Below, in pieces: positions 24,449-33,603 of a DNA stretch of 34,048 nt (position 1 is its first letter; each line of letters opens with the position of its first letter). The stretch is from the NCBI GenBank assembly GCA_964236445.1, contig CAXSDR010000032.1:1-34048 (forward strand), written 5' to 3'. The position numbers and the translations under genes were made by a program. The notes beneath the pieces are model-generated. The model did no database searches. It was not told the origin of the DNA and was given only the letters and a program-made list of their open reading frames with translations. Source of the stretch: CAXSDR01 sp964236445 (lineage in GTDB: Bacteria > Actinomycetota > Actinomycetes > Motilibacterales > Motilibacteraceae).

Positions 24449-24475
24449 GGCAGCAGCACCGACAGTTCTGCTGCC
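24449..24475. repeat. 8-bp hairpin between SdpI-like gene and SDR
   Basis: GGCAGCAG (24449-24456) pairs with CTGCTGCC (24468-24475) around an 11-base loop, in the 119-base gap between two minus-strand genes. It could be a weak terminator for the SdpI-like gene or a regulator site. Confidence 0.35.
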
Positions 24476-24514
24476 GACTGCTGCGCCGCTGACAAAGCCG
24501 TCGCCGCGGACCTC

Positions 24515-24898
24515 TCAGCGGGTGGGCGTGACCGGTCGAGCCGCGGCGTTGGCCTTCACCGTGGCGACGCCCAGGAGCGCCACGACCACCACATAGCCGA
24601 GGAAGGCGATCACCATGGGTGCGCCGCTCTGGCGTCCCGCCGTGAGCAGGGCGACCGCCACGACGCACGCGGCAAGGGCGAAGGCGTAGCCCGCAATCAT
24701 CGACGCTCGCAGCCACGGCCCCGCGGCGCGGTGACCGTCATGCCATGCCTCGTCGGAGGCCTTGGTGGCGCGTGTGCGGATGCCCAACGCCGAGTTCCGG
24801 TCGAGCTCTCCGCGCGTGAGCGGCCCGCTCAGGACGTGCAGCAACATCGCCAGGACGAGGAGACCACTCGCTGCCGTCAGTCCGCCGACAGGATCCAC
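24515..24898 (-). CDS. SdpI-like membrane protein
   Basis: 127 aa with three hydrophobic segments (about 8-25, 65-88, 92-115). Between the first two is LGIRTRATKASDEAWHDGHRAAG, the signature seen in SdpI/YhfL-type proteins (GIRT...SDEAW...HR). The Bacillus namesake gives immunity to the SdpC toxin, but most family members have no known toxin. No toxin-like gene is seen next to it. It lies downstream of the nucleotidyltransferase with a 66-base gap. Confidence 0.75.
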   Translation of the reverse strand: MDPVGGLTAASGLLVLAMLLHVLSGPLTRGELDRNSALGIRTRATKASDEAWHDGHRAAGPWLRASMIAGYAFALAACVVAVALLTAGRQSGAPMVIAFLGYVVVVALLGVATVKANAAARPVTPTR

Positions 24899-24964
24899 GC
24901 CACACCCCGTTCGCCATGTGCTGCACCGGAGTCCAGCACGACTCTCGTCACAACGTACGACGCG

Positions 24965-25831
24965 TCAGCTGCTGAGTTCAACGACAGTGCCGCACGACTC
25001 CCGCACCTCGGCGACCAGCGCGGCCGTGGCGTCGAGGCTCGCGCCCAGCTGATCGGGTGAGGTCCCGATGCCCGCGAGCACGGCATGCACCCTGGTGGCG
25101 AAGCCCGGCGTGGTGATGTCGAGCGCGTCGGCAGAGGCGACCGCGCCCTTGTCGTTGATCAGCCAGCGACCGGCGGCACCGTGCAGGGCATGGAGCGCGA
25201 CACCGACGATGCGATAGATGCAGCCCGCGACGTACGTCGTGTCGCCGCGCCGAGCGCCCTTCCGGGCGCCCACCAGCAGGAAGTCGGCTTCCCACAGTCC
25301 CTGCAGCAGCGACGCGCGCAGTGGCGCGGGCATCTCGACCATCGACTCGTGGACCGCTGTCACCGCACCGGTGGGGTCGGCGAGCACCCGTGCGAGCCCG
25401 ATCTCCCCGGCATAGGCGATGTCAGGCACACCCAGCGGGTGCCCGACCTGGAAATGGAACGCATAGCGTCCGGCACCGGCCTCCTCGCAGGCCGCGCGCA
25501 CCCGCTCGAGGTCGCGGTAGATGAAGTCCACGGCCGTGCCCTCGACCGTGAGCCAGCCGCCGCCGTCGACCCACGGCCCCCACCCACCGGGCGCCGTGAC
25601 CTGCGCGTCACCTTCGGACACCTCGGCCGCGAGGGCTTGCACGCCGGACACGTCGAGCGCCCCGCTGTAGTAGATCCCGAGATCCACGTCGGAGTCCGGC
25701 CCGGCGGCACCCCTGGCCCTGCTCCCACCGAGGACGACCCCGACGACCCCCTCGATGCGGGCGAGGCGGTTGGCGAGGTCGTGCAGCGTGTCATCGGAGA
25801 GCATCGGGCCATCCTGACCGACGACGCTCAC
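24965..25831 (-). CDS. Nucleotidyltransferase-fold protein
   Basis: 288 aa. The N-terminal domain contains GGSRARG and SDVDLGIYY, the GS...DxD signature of DNA polymerase beta-type nucleotidyltransferases, so the metal-binding Asp pair is intact. The C-terminal part is helical (about 150-280) and has a DUF4037-like look, without aminoglycoside-specific signs I can name. The GTG start overlaps the stop of the upstream gene as GTGA, pointing to coupled translation. The substrate (nucleotide transfer to drug, protein or RNA) is unknown. Confidence 0.8.
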   Translation of the reverse strand: MSVVGQDGPMLSDDTLHDLANRLARIEGVVGVVLGGSRARGAAGPDSDVDLGIYYSGALDVSGVQALAAEVSEGDAQVTAPGGWGPWVDGGGWLTVEGTAVDFIYRDLERVRAACEEAGAGRYAFHFQVGHPLGVPDIAYAGEIGLARVLADPTGAVTAVHESMVEMPAPLRASLLQGLWEADFLLVGARKGARRGDTTYVAGCIYRIVGVALHALHGAAGRWLINDKGAVASADALDITTPGFATRVHAVLAGIGTSPDQLGASLDATAALVAEVRESCGTVVELSS

Positions 25832-28191
25832 TCCGCGACCGCGTCCACCCCGGCGATGCCGGTGATGCGCGCGAGCGCGAAGGTCCGCGTCTCGTCGCGC
25901 AGGTGGTCGTAGGCACTGACGAAACCGCCCTCCACGCTGATCGGGTCGATGACGCGTTCGCTGGTCGACCCCTCGGCGTTGAGGTAGCCGATGACCACGG
26001 GAAAGCGCTCGGTCGACGCGCGCCGGAGCTGGGCGACGAGCTCGCCCACGGGCGTGCGCACGAGGCCACCGTTGGGGGGCAGCGTGACGATGTGGCGCAC
26101 CGCGGTCGCGGCCCGGTCGCCCGCGCGGATCGCGCGCACGGCGGCGTTGAGCATCGTCGGCTCGGGTGCCGTGGGCTCGCTGACGAGGCGCGGCGGGCGC
26201 GGGCGGGCGGGGGTCCGGCGCGAGTCGGGCCGACGCACGAGCATGGCGCCGTCGGAGGACTCCGCCGCCGGCGCGAGGCCCATGGCGCGCAGCTTGTCCA
26301 GGACGACCTCGACCGGCACCTGCGCGGCGAGCACGGTCGGCGCGAGCTTGCGCAACCGCAGCGACGCCGCGCGCCGGTCGCCGAGCACCTCGGCGAGGAC
26401 AGCCGGGTCGTCCGAGCGGATGTAGGCCGACGAGACCCCGACGCGCACCCGGCCGTGGCGGCGGGCGACGTCGTCCACGAGGTAGGTCAGCGCCTGGGGC
26501 ACCGCGGTGCGCGAGAGCTTCGCGAGCATCGCGTGCACGTCGTCGGCCGTGCGACCGGCGTCGTAGGCGCGGCGCACGGACTGCGGGGAGAAGCGATAGA
26601 CGGTCGCGCCGCCGGTGCTCTCGACGTCGGCGAGCAGCCCGATCTCACGCGCGAGCTCGGGCACGAGAGGGCCGGGCGCGACGGCGGTGAGGTCGGCCTG
26701 CAGCAGCACCTCCTCGACGGGCTGGGGCATGGCCCGGGCGATGCGTGACGCCGCCGACTCGGGGTCGTCGACGGTGAAGTCGCGCGCCGCGGCCGACAGC
26801 GCGCCGCGTCCGGTGAGCCCGAGCAGCTCGGCCTCGCGCAGGGTCCAGGTGACGAGGTCGTCGCGCAGGCCACCGCTGCGCCGCGGTCGGTGCCAGCGCA
26901 GCCGCTCGCGCAGCGAGTCGTCCTGCACAGCTGTGTGCACGGGCGCGTCGGCCAGGGCGCGCAGCACCCCCAGCCTCACCTCGGGCGCGATCGAGCGGTC
27001 GAGGTCGGGACCGAGGGCGTTGTACACGCGGTCGCGCTCACCCTTGGTGCCGACGAGCGCCGCGACCCGCGTCGTGGTGAGCCACGCCTGGGCCAGGCCG
27101 ACCCAGCGCCGGCCTGGTGTCTGCACGAGCCAGGTGTCGTAGGCCGGCGTCGGCAGCCACAGCTCGTCGGCGTCGCCGCTGCGCCCGAGGAGGCCTGCCA
27201 CATAAGCGGTCTCCGCCACGAACGCGGCTGTCGTCTCATCGGTGTCGAGGAGCACCGCCGCCTTCTTGATCTCTCGTACGCCGATACCACCCGCCCGCAG
27301 CACGACCGGCGCGTCGACGCCCCAGGCCTCGAGCAGGTCCTCGGTGTGGCGCAGGATCTCCGACGCGGCCGTGCCCGACGTCGCCTCGACCGTGCGCTTG
27401 TCTCGCGCGACGAGCGCCAGGTCCGGGGGCGCCACGGCGGGCTCTCTGTGCACATGCCCGCCGCGCACGTGCAGGGCGACCTCGAGCGGCAGCATGACCG
27501 TCGAGATCGTCGTCGCGATGAGCAGGCCGCGGGCGAGCAGCCAGTCGACCGGCGTACGCGCGGTGGCTACCTTGACGTTGCGCAGCGCATCCGGCACCTG
27601 GCCCGACGGCGGACCCCACGTCAGCCGCGCGAGCACCTTGTCGGCTTCGAGCGGCGCGTCGTCGAGCAGCCGCTGCAGATGCGCCCGATCGCCCAGCGCC
27701 GCGGCGACGAATCGGGCGTCGGCGACGAGGTCACCGCTGGGTGAGCCGCCGTGCACCTCGACGAGCTGCGCGGTCGTCATGGGGGAGCGCGCGATGAGCA
27801 GCTGCTCAGCGGAGGGGCCGAGTCCGGCGGGCTCCCGGACCATCTGGCGCACCACGCGTACGAGGCGCAGCTCGTCCGCGTCACCCCACACCAGCGCCTG
27901 CTCGTGCAGGGAGGCGAGCACCTGCGCCGTGGCCGCGAGGTCGGCACCCCATCGTCGGCTGATGTCACCGAGCGTCGTGGGCTCCGGCAGGGTGCAGAGG
28001 ACGTCGAGCACCTGCAGCGCAGGCAGGGTCAACCGGTCGAGCGCGCGGGCGATGCTCGGGGCGGCGGTCGCGCGGGCAGCGAGAGCGCCGACGTCAGTCG
28101 GCACGGGAGCGAGGAGGTCGGCGCGCGTTCCCAGCAGCGCCACCAGGGCAGCGTCGTCCCGTGACCTGAGGTCGTCGGCGAGGCTGCGCAT
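25828..28191 (-). CDS. Helicase-associated (XPB-type) domain protein with WYL-like C-terminus
   Basis: 787 aa from ATG 28191, preceded by GGAACGG; the frame stays open to 28260. The start MRSLADDLRSRDDAALVALL and the winged-helix region after it match the actinobacterial helicase-associated protein family that is usually encoded near the XPB repair helicase. No Walker motifs or helicase core are present. A middle region (about 440-640) carries DLTAVAPGPL and RFSPQSVRRAYD of the helicase C-3 type. The last 75 residues (FPVVIGYLNAEG, ISVEGGFVSAYD, TFALARITGI) resemble a WYL ligand-binding domain. A role in DNA repair or regulation is an inference from the family. It is coupled to the nucleotidyltransferase. 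Confidence 0.82.
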   Translation of the reverse strand: MRSLADDLRSRDDAALVALLGTRADLLAPVPTDVGALAARATAAPSIARALDRLTLPALQVLDVLCTLPEPTTLGDISRRWGADLAATAQVLASLHEQALVWGDADELRLVRVVRQMVREPAGLGPSAEQLLIARSPMTTAQLVEVHGGSPSGDLVADARFVAAALGDRAHLQRLLDDAPLEADKVLARLTWGPPSGQVPDALRNVKVATARTPVDWLLARGLLIATTISTVMLPLEVALHVRGGHVHREPAVAPPDLALVARDKRTVEATSGTAASEILRHTEDLLEAWGVDAPVVLRAGGIGVREIKKAAVLLDTDETTAAFVAETAYVAGLLGRSGDADELWLPTPAYDTWLVQTPGRRWVGLAQAWLTTTRVAALVGTKGERDRVYNALGPDLDRSIAPEVRLGVLRALADAPVHTAVQDDSLRERLRWHRPRRSGGLRDDLVTWTLREAELLGLTGRGALSAAARDFTVDDPESAASRIARAMPQPVEEVLLQADLTAVAPGPLVPELAREIGLLADVESTGGATVYRFSPQSVRRAYDAGRTADDVHAMLAKLSRTAVPQALTYLVDDVARRHGRVRVGVSSAYIRSDDPAVLAEVLGDRRAASLRLRKLAPTVLAAQVPVEVVLDKLRAMGLAPAAESSDGAMLVRRPDSRRTPARPRPPRLVSEPTAPEPTMLNAAVRAIRAGDRAATAVRHIVTLPPNGGLVRTPVGELVAQLRRASTERFPVVIGYLNAEGSTSERVIDPISVEGGFVSAYDHLRDETRTFALARITGIAGVDAVAE

Positions 28192-28317
28192 CCGTTCCAC
28201 GCTACCGGCCGGACGGCCCGCTTGCGCACCTGCCGCAGCACCGCAGGCTGGCGCAATCATGAGGCTTCAGCCGTCGTCCTGGCGACACCAGAAGCATCAT
28301 GTCCCCCGAGCCCGGGC

Positions 28318-28337
28318 TAGACTTCAGACGTAGCAAA
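28318..28337 (+). promoter_or_regulatory. LacI-type operator 1 with overlapping -10 box (lacI promoter)
   Basis: The 16-bp site at 28322-28337, CTTCAGACGTAGCAAA, shares ACGTAGCAAA with the site at 31388. A candidate -10 TAGACT (28318-28323) overlaps it. Suggests autoregulation of the LacI gene. Confidence 0.55.
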
Positions 28338-28434
28338 CGGGCGACATACGCCGTCTGTGGCGGGCTTCCCCAGGTCTCACCGGCCAGGTGTCATCACGGC
28401 CGGCTGGTCGAGGAAGGGTGGTGGCGTCCAGGTG

Positions 28435-29442
28435 GTGACGACCATGCACGATGTCGCAGCGAAGGCAGGGGTCAGTCAACGCACTGTTTCCAACGTCGTC
28501 CGCGGATATGTTCACGTGTCACCCGACACCCGCGCTCGCGTCCAGCAGGCGATCGACGAACTCGGATATCGGCGCCATGTCGGCGCGGTGTCGCTGCGGG
28601 CGGGCAGGACCGGGGTTCTCGGCCTGGCGGTGCCATATATCTCTGCGGCCTACTTCGCAGAGATGGCCGACCTCATCCAACGCCACGCTGCCGCCCGAGA
28701 CATGACCTTGCTGTTCGACCAGACGGGCGCGGATCGCGACCGGGAACTGCTCGTCCTCGATGGCTACCGCACGCACGTGATCGACGGACTCATCCTCAGT
28801 CCCATGGCGATGACCGCCGACGACCTGCGTACGCACCCGTTGGAAATGCCGACCGTGCTGCTCGGCGAGCGGATACCGGGCGGACAGCTCACCACCGTCG
28901 CGATCGACAATGTGGCTGCGGGCAGAGAAGCAGTCGCGCATCTACTCAAGTCGGGCAGGCGACGGATCGCCGCCGTGGGCGCGGATCTGACGACGAAAGA
29001 GGCGGGTGCCGCCGAGGGACGCCTGGAGGGCTATGTGCAGGCCCATCGGGAGGCCGGCATCAGCCCGGCCCGCGAAATGCACGTGCCCACCGACGTCGGC
29101 TGGGTGCGGGCCTCGGGATATGCCGCGGTCGACGCGCTCTTACGTTCGGGCGCGGAGCCCGACGCACTGTTCTGCTTCAATGACGTCCTGGCTCTCGGTG
29201 CCATGCGTGCGTTGAAGGACCATGGCCTGGACGTTCCGACCGACGTGTCCGTCGTCGGCTGGGATGACATCGAGGAGGGCCGTTATTGTTCTCCGTCACT
29301 GTCGACGATATCGCCGGACAAGGGTGCGATCGCCGCAGCTGCGGTGGACCGGTTGCTGGCTCAGATCGCAGGCGAGCCCAGCACCGGCAACAAGGTCACG
29401 TGCGGTTATCAGCTGGTGATCCGCGAGAGCAGCACTCGATAG
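28435..29442 (+). CDS. LacI family transcriptional regulator
   Basis: About 335 aa from GTG 28435; GTG 28432 and ATG 28444 are alternatives, and AGGAAGG lies just upstream. The N-terminus is the LacI helix-turn-helix (MHDVAAKAGVSQRTVSNVVRG) plus hinge (YRRHVGAVSLRAG). The rest is a sugar-binding periplasmic-protein-like domain with TGVLGLAVP, IDNVAAGREAV, and DALFCFNDVLALGAMRAL and VPTDVSVVGWDD signatures. It sits beside a GH2 glycosidase and sugar permeases, and a near-palindrome with central CG occurs at its promoter and twice in the hydrolase/transporter intergenic region. It therefore likely represses this locus until a glycoside is present. Confidence 0.92.
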   Translation: MTTMHDVAAKAGVSQRTVSNVVRGYVHVSPDTRARVQQAIDELGYRRHVGAVSLRAGRTGVLGLAVPYISAAYFAEMADLIQRHAAARDMTLLFDQTGADRDRELLVLDGYRTHVIDGLILSPMAMTADDLRTHPLEMPTVLLGERIPGGQLTTVAIDNVAAGREAVAHLLKSGRRRIAAVGADLTTKEAGAAEGRLEGYVQAHREAGISPAREMHVPTDVGWVRASGYAAVDALLRSGAEPDALFCFNDVLALGAMRALKDHGLDVPTDVSVVGWDDIEEGRYCSPSLSTISPDKGAIAAAAVDRLLAQIAGEPSTGNKVTCGYQLVIRESSTR

Positions 29443-29462
29443 CCTCAAGCTGCGCGCAGTTC

Positions 29463-31358
29463 TCAGGAGCCCTGGGGTGGGGTAGGTCGCTCGACAGGCA
29501 CCTTCGGGCGACAGTGCCCGCTCGTGTCCACCGTGATTCCTGCGACGATACCGCGGATGACATCGACGGGAAGTTTCGGCTTCCGGTCGGGATCGCACAG
29601 ACCGTTGGCCTCCTGCAGGGTGTCCGTGAGCTGCGTGTAGCAGAAACCGGCGAGCACGGGACTGGCCTGCACCGCCTCGAACATATCGCGGAGCAGACAC
29701 TCGAACTCCGCGACATCCGTCGAAGTCACATAACCCCACGGGTTCGCCACGTCGGTCGGTGCATAGCTCACTCCGCCGAATTCGGACACGATGACGGGTT
29801 GGCCGCGATCCGGCGTGGAGAGCAGCTTCATCGTCCTACCCAGCGGTCCGATGCCCGACAGCAGACGCTGAATAGCAGCGTGGTCGACATAGTTCGCCGC
29901 CACCTCGGCCCGGGTCGTCCCATAGTCGTGAACTGTCCAGAGGTCGGAGTCAGCATGTTCCCAGCCATCGTTGCTGACGGCCGGCCGGGACGGGTCGAGG
30001 GCCTTGGTCAAGTGGTAGAGCATCTGTGCATAGCTCAATTGGGCCTGGTCATGCGCCAGATGTTGCACGCCCCAACTCTCGTTCAACGGGACCCATACGG
30101 CCACAGAGGGGTGCGACAGATCCCGTCGGATGACTTCCATCCATTCTCGGGTCATGCGCTCGACCGAGGTAGGTGAGAACTCGAAAGCGCTGGCGCTCTC
30201 GCCCCAGACCAGCATGCCCAGCCGGTCGGTCCAATAAAGGAAGCGCGGATCCTCGATCTTCTGGTGCAACCGCACGAAGTTGAATCCCAGGTCCTTGATC
30301 AGCTCCACCTCGGCACGCAGTGCGTCGGCGCTCGGTGCTGCCAGATGCGTCTCCTGCCAATACCCCTGGGCAAGAACGCCGCGCAGGTAGTATGGCCGGT
30401 CATTCAGCAGGAAATGACCCTTGGACCAGCCGACACTGCGCAGTCCGCAGTAGGACCGGATCTCGTCGACGCCGCCGTCGCCGTCGCGTACCTGCACGGA
30501 GGCGTCGAGCAGCCGGGGGTTCTCCGGCGACCACAGCAGGGATTCGTATTCTTGCCCGTTCGTCTGGCCATGAAGATTGATGACCGTGCGGCTGCGTGGC
30601 TCCGGCTGCCTGAAGGTGAGTTCCGCCAGGCTGCGCCCTTCATAGCTCAGCAACACCGTCACAGTGACGGGGGTCTTCGGTCTGTCCCCCAGGTCCAGAG
30701 ACATCGTCACCGAGCCGGTCGCCAGATCGGCGACCCAGCTGAGTCGAGTTACGGCGGTTCGGGGAACGGCTTCCAGCCACACCGGCTGCCAGATTCCTGT
30801 CGTGCGTTGATACCAGATGCCATGTGGCTCGAGCCGCCAGTCCTGCTTTCCGCGTGGCTGAGCCACGTCGAGCGGATCGTCGGCCGCCCTGACAACCAGT
30901 GGCCATGACGTGGCAGTGCCTTGGGCCACCACATGCGTGATATCGAAGCTGAATGGCGTCTGACCACCTTCGTGGCGACCGAGATAGCAGCCTGCAAGCC
31001 ACGCATCGGCGACGTAGTCGACGGCACCGAAGTGCAGCATCATGCGCTCGCCCTGCGCGCCGTGACCAGCAGCGCGTACGTCGTCCGCCGTCACCTCGCG
31101 GCGATACCACACCACCGGATGGAACCCCCGCGCGGCGATTCCGGACGCGTCCGACTCGGGCGGGAAGGGGACCACGATCGACTGGGTGAACGCCGCCGGA
31201 TCGTCGAACCAGCGCTGCGCCAGGCCGATGTCGCCATCGTCGCTCGCGAACCCCCAGCCACCGTCCAGCTCCCGCCAGACGCGGCGCGTGAGCTGCGGCC
31301 GGGGGTGGACCGCCGCGCCGGCGCGGCGGGATGTCGTGGGCGTGATCGACTCCGTCAT
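29463..31358 (-). CDS. Glycoside hydrolase family 2 (beta-glucuronidase/beta-galactosidase-like)
   Basis: 631 aa from ATG 31358; upstream codons open to 31448 look non-coding and contain an operator. The N-terminal sugar-binding beta domain (WYRREV, HFGAVDY, WLAGCYLG) is followed by the immunoglobulin-like domain (WSPENPRLLD) and the TIM barrel. The barrel has FVRLHQKIEDPRF, acid/base Glu in VPLNESWG, and the nucleophile Glu in VSEFGG. No signal peptide, so it hydrolyses imported beta-glycosides in the cytoplasm. It is divergent from the transporter and convergent with the LacI gene, with 20 bases between stops. Exact sugar not readable. Confidence 0.9.
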   Translation of the reverse strand: MTESITPTTSRRAGAAVHPRPQLTRRVWRELDGGWGFASDDGDIGLAQRWFDDPAAFTQSIVVPFPPESDASGIAARGFHPVVWYRREVTADDVRAAGHGAQGERMMLHFGAVDYVADAWLAGCYLGRHEGGQTPFSFDITHVVAQGTATSWPLVVRAADDPLDVAQPRGKQDWRLEPHGIWYQRTTGIWQPVWLEAVPRTAVTRLSWVADLATGSVTMSLDLGDRPKTPVTVTVLLSYEGRSLAELTFRQPEPRSRTVINLHGQTNGQEYESLLWSPENPRLLDASVQVRDGDGGVDEIRSYCGLRSVGWSKGHFLLNDRPYYLRGVLAQGYWQETHLAAPSADALRAEVELIKDLGFNFVRLHQKIEDPRFLYWTDRLGMLVWGESASAFEFSPTSVERMTREWMEVIRRDLSHPSVAVWVPLNESWGVQHLAHDQAQLSYAQMLYHLTKALDPSRPAVSNDGWEHADSDLWTVHDYGTTRAEVAANYVDHAAIQRLLSGIGPLGRTMKLLSTPDRGQPVIVSEFGGVSYAPTDVANPWGYVTSTDVAEFECLLRDMFEAVQASPVLAGFCYTQLTDTLQEANGLCDPDRKPKLPVDVIRGIVAGITVDTSGHCRPKVPVERPTPPQGS

Positions 31359-31387
31359 GGAGCACATGGTGCACGAACGGCACAGCG

Positions 31388-31403
31388 TTTTCAACGTAGC
31401 AAA
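31388..31403. promoter_or_regulatory. LacI-type operator 2
   Basis: TTTTCAACGTAGCAAA, centre CG at 31395-31396, 30 bases upstream of the GH2 start codon. It fits the consensus TTTGCTACGTAGCAAA. Confidence 0.6.
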
Positions 31404-31422
31404 TATCGGCGGGGCAGAGTGC

Positions 31423-31451
31423 TTGACAGGGTCTCGGCACCCATGCATAGT
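31423..31451 (+). promoter_or_regulatory. Promoter of the sugar transporter operon
   Basis: TTGACA (31423-31428), 17-base spacer, CATAGT (31446-31451). The -35 is a perfect consensus. The start codon is 39 bases after the -10 box. Confidence 0.7.
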
Positions 31452-31465
31452 GACCGGGCAGCGGC

Positions 31466-31481
31466 TCTGCTACGTAGAAAA
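31466..31481. promoter_or_regulatory. LacI-type operator 3
   Basis: TCTGCTACGTAGAAAA, centre CG at 31473-31474. It lies just after the predicted transcription start and covers part of the AGAAAAGAG ribosome site, ideal for blocking the transporter operon. Confidence 0.6.
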
Positions 31482-31489
31482 GAGCGCAC

Positions 31490-32608
31490 ATGGCAACGGT
31501 TGGGACTCTGACCCGAGGCGTCACCGCACGGCCGGGTGGCACCGCCAAACGCGAGAAACGTCGCGCCCTTCGGGACGCGAGCGGCTTCCTCGCACCATTC
31601 ATGGCGGTCTACCTGCTTTTCTTGGCCGTGCCGGTCCTGCGGGCGGTCTACATCAGTGGCTTCAGGTGGGACCTGCTCGGCGGCGACAAGGCCTATGTGG
31701 GTCTGCACAACTACACCCGCATGCTGTGGGGCACGGATATGACGTGGTCGCTGGGCAACCTGTGGGTCGTCCGTGTCGCCTTGCTGGGAATCGTGGCGCT
31801 GTTGGTCCGGACGGCGGCGGCTCGCGGCGCTTCGGTCGGTCGCCAGGTGCTGACCACGGTGCCGGGCCTGGCCGTGGCCGCCGTTCTCGGCCTCCACCCA
31901 TCCGCCAGTGGAGCATGGAACGATCCGGGGTTCTGGATAGCCATGAAGAACACGCTCTATTTCACGTGCGTCTCGACGCCTCTGCTCGTCGGTCTCGGCC
32001 TGGTGCTCGCATTGGCGCTCACGACCAGGCGTAGGTTCACCGCCTTCTATCGCACCTTCTTCTTCCTGCCCTACGTGCTGCCCGTCTCCGCTGTGACCTT
32101 GATCTGGAGCTACTTGCTCAACCCCGATCGGGGCCTCATCGCCGGCGTGCTGCACACCTTCGGCATGTCGTCGATCTCTTTCCTGTCCGATCCTCACCTG
32201 GCGATGCCGGCGATCATCGCCACCACGGTGTGGTGGAGCGTCGGGTTCAACCTCGTGCTGTTCGCTGCCGGGCTCCAGGACATCGACGCGAGCCTCTACG
32301 AAGCGGCTGCGCTCGACGGCGCAAACGCCTGGCAGCGCTTCCGCAACGTGACAGTCCCCGGCCTGCGACACGTCACCGTCCTGGTGGCAGTCACCCAGCT
32401 CATCGCGTCGTTCCAGGTCTTCGGGCAGGTCTACATCATGACCAAGGGCGGTCCCGGAACAGCCACACAGGTTTTCATACAGCACATCTACGAGGCGGGC
32501 TTCAAGAACTATCAGCTCGGCTACGCGGCCACGCTGTCCGTCTTCCTGTTCGTCGTCATGTCCGCGGTCTCGGCATTGCAGTTCAAGCTGATCGGAAAGG
32601 CTGCCTGA
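31490..32608 (+). CDS. Carbohydrate ABC transporter permease (MalF-like)
   Basis: 372 aa with six to eight hydrophobic segments. The binding-protein-dependent transport motif (EAA loop) is EAAALDGANAWQRFRNVTVPGL, near residue 265-285. FFLPYVLPVSAVTLIWSYLLNP is typical of MalF/UgpA-type sugar permeases. The insert after segment 1 (about 75-135) is longer than usual and contains a hydrophobic stretch. The stop overlaps the next ATG by one base (TGATG). It pairs with the next permease to form the membrane channel; no ATPase gene is seen in the window, and a shared ATPase such as MsiK is common in actinobacteria. Confidence 0.92.
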   Translation: MATVGTLTRGVTARPGGTAKREKRRALRDASGFLAPFMAVYLLFLAVPVLRAVYISGFRWDLLGGDKAYVGLHNYTRMLWGTDMTWSLGNLWVVRVALLGIVALLVRTAAARGASVGRQVLTTVPGLAVAAVLGLHPSASGAWNDPGFWIAMKNTLYFTCVSTPLLVGLGLVLALALTTRRRFTAFYRTFFFLPYVLPVSAVTLIWSYLLNPDRGLIAGVLHTFGMSSISFLSDPHLAMPAIIATTVWWSVGFNLVLFAAGLQDIDASLYEAAALDGANAWQRFRNVTVPGLRHVTVLVAVTQLIASFQVFGQVYIMTKGGPGTATQVFIQHIYEAGFKNYQLGYAATLSVFLFVVMSAVSALQFKLIGKAA

Positions 32609-33519
32609 TGGCGTCGTCGGTCTCCCAGCGGCTACGCCCGCCGCACGCAGCCTCCATCGTGAGCGAAGGCGGTTCTGGCGGCGGCTCTGGCCTGAAGGCG
32701 GCTGCGGGATCGACGCGCTACCACCTGCTGATGGCGACAGCTGCCTTCGCGTGGTTCGCGCCGCTGCTGTGGATGGTCGTGCTGTCGATCAGTTCGAATG
32801 CCGCGTTGCAGGAATCATCGAGTTCGCTGTGGCCGCACTCGATCACCGCCACCAACGTGCGACACGTCTTCACCGTCGGATCTCTCGGGCGCTGGTTCGT
32901 CAACAGTTTCGTCGTGACGACCGTGACAACGTTGGTCACGGTGATCATCTGCGCCATGGCGGGATATGCCTTCGCCAGGATCAAGTTCCCGGGACGCCGC
33001 GCGGCGTTCGTCGTCGTGCTCGCCGGACTGATGGTCCCGAAAGAGGCCATGTTCATCCCGCTGTTTCTCATGTTCTCCGACGCGCATCAACAGAACACCT
33101 ATCAGGCATTGATCCTCCCGCGGCTCGCGGCGCCCCTCGGGGTCTTCCTGATGACCCAGTTCTTCAGCAAGATACCGGTCGAGGTCGAAGAGGCTGCCCG
33201 CCTCGACGGCGCGAGCCACTGGCGGATCTTCCGTTCGATCATGCTGCCACTGGCCCGGCCGGCCTTGACCTCACTTGCGATCTTCACGTTCGTTCTCACG
33301 TGGAACGACTATCTGTGGCCACTCGTGGCCTCGACCCGGACGGAATGGTTCACCGTCACCACGGGGCTGGCCTCCCTGCAGTCGAACTTCGCGGCGACCA
33401 CGAACCTGGGGGACCTCATGGCCAGAGGCCTTGTCGGGAGCCTCCCCCTGGTCATCGCCTTCCTACTGTTCCAGTCGCAGCTGATCCGCGGCATCACCCT
33501 CGGAAGTGCCGATAAATAG
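32608..33519 (+). CDS. Carbohydrate ABC transporter permease (MalG-like)
   Basis: 303 aa from ATG 32608, which overlaps the stop of the MalF-like gene. About 35 Gly/Ser-rich N-terminal residues precede the first membrane segment. The EAA loop is EEAARLDGASHWRIFRSIMLPL. VPKEAMFIPLFLMFS and FTFVLTWNDYLWPL are standard for this subunit. Works with the MalF-like partner to import a glycoside. Confidence 0.92.
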   Translation: MASSVSQRLRPPHAASIVSEGGSGGGSGLKAAAGSTRYHLLMATAAFAWFAPLLWMVVLSISSNAALQESSSSLWPHSITATNVRHVFTVGSLGRWFVNSFVVTTVTTLVTVIICAMAGYAFARIKFPGRRAAFVVVLAGLMVPKEAMFIPLFLMFSDAHQQNTYQALILPRLAAPLGVFLMTQFFSKIPVEVEEAARLDGASHWRIFRSIMLPLARPALTSLAIFTFVLTWNDYLWPLVASTRTEWFTVTTGLASLQSNFAATTNLGDLMARGLVGSLPLVIAFLLFQSQLIRGITLGSADK

Positions 33520-33603
33520 CGACTCGGCCGGAGCGGTCAGGAACGACATCGTTGGTCCGGGCTCGACGCAAACAACTCGAAGAAAGATTCCAGGGAGAAC
33601 ATC

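Noticed and set aside
24515..24898. SdpI-like gene as part of a toxin-immunity system
   Set aside because: No SdpC-like or other toxin gene is adjacent; most SdpI-like proteins have no known toxin.
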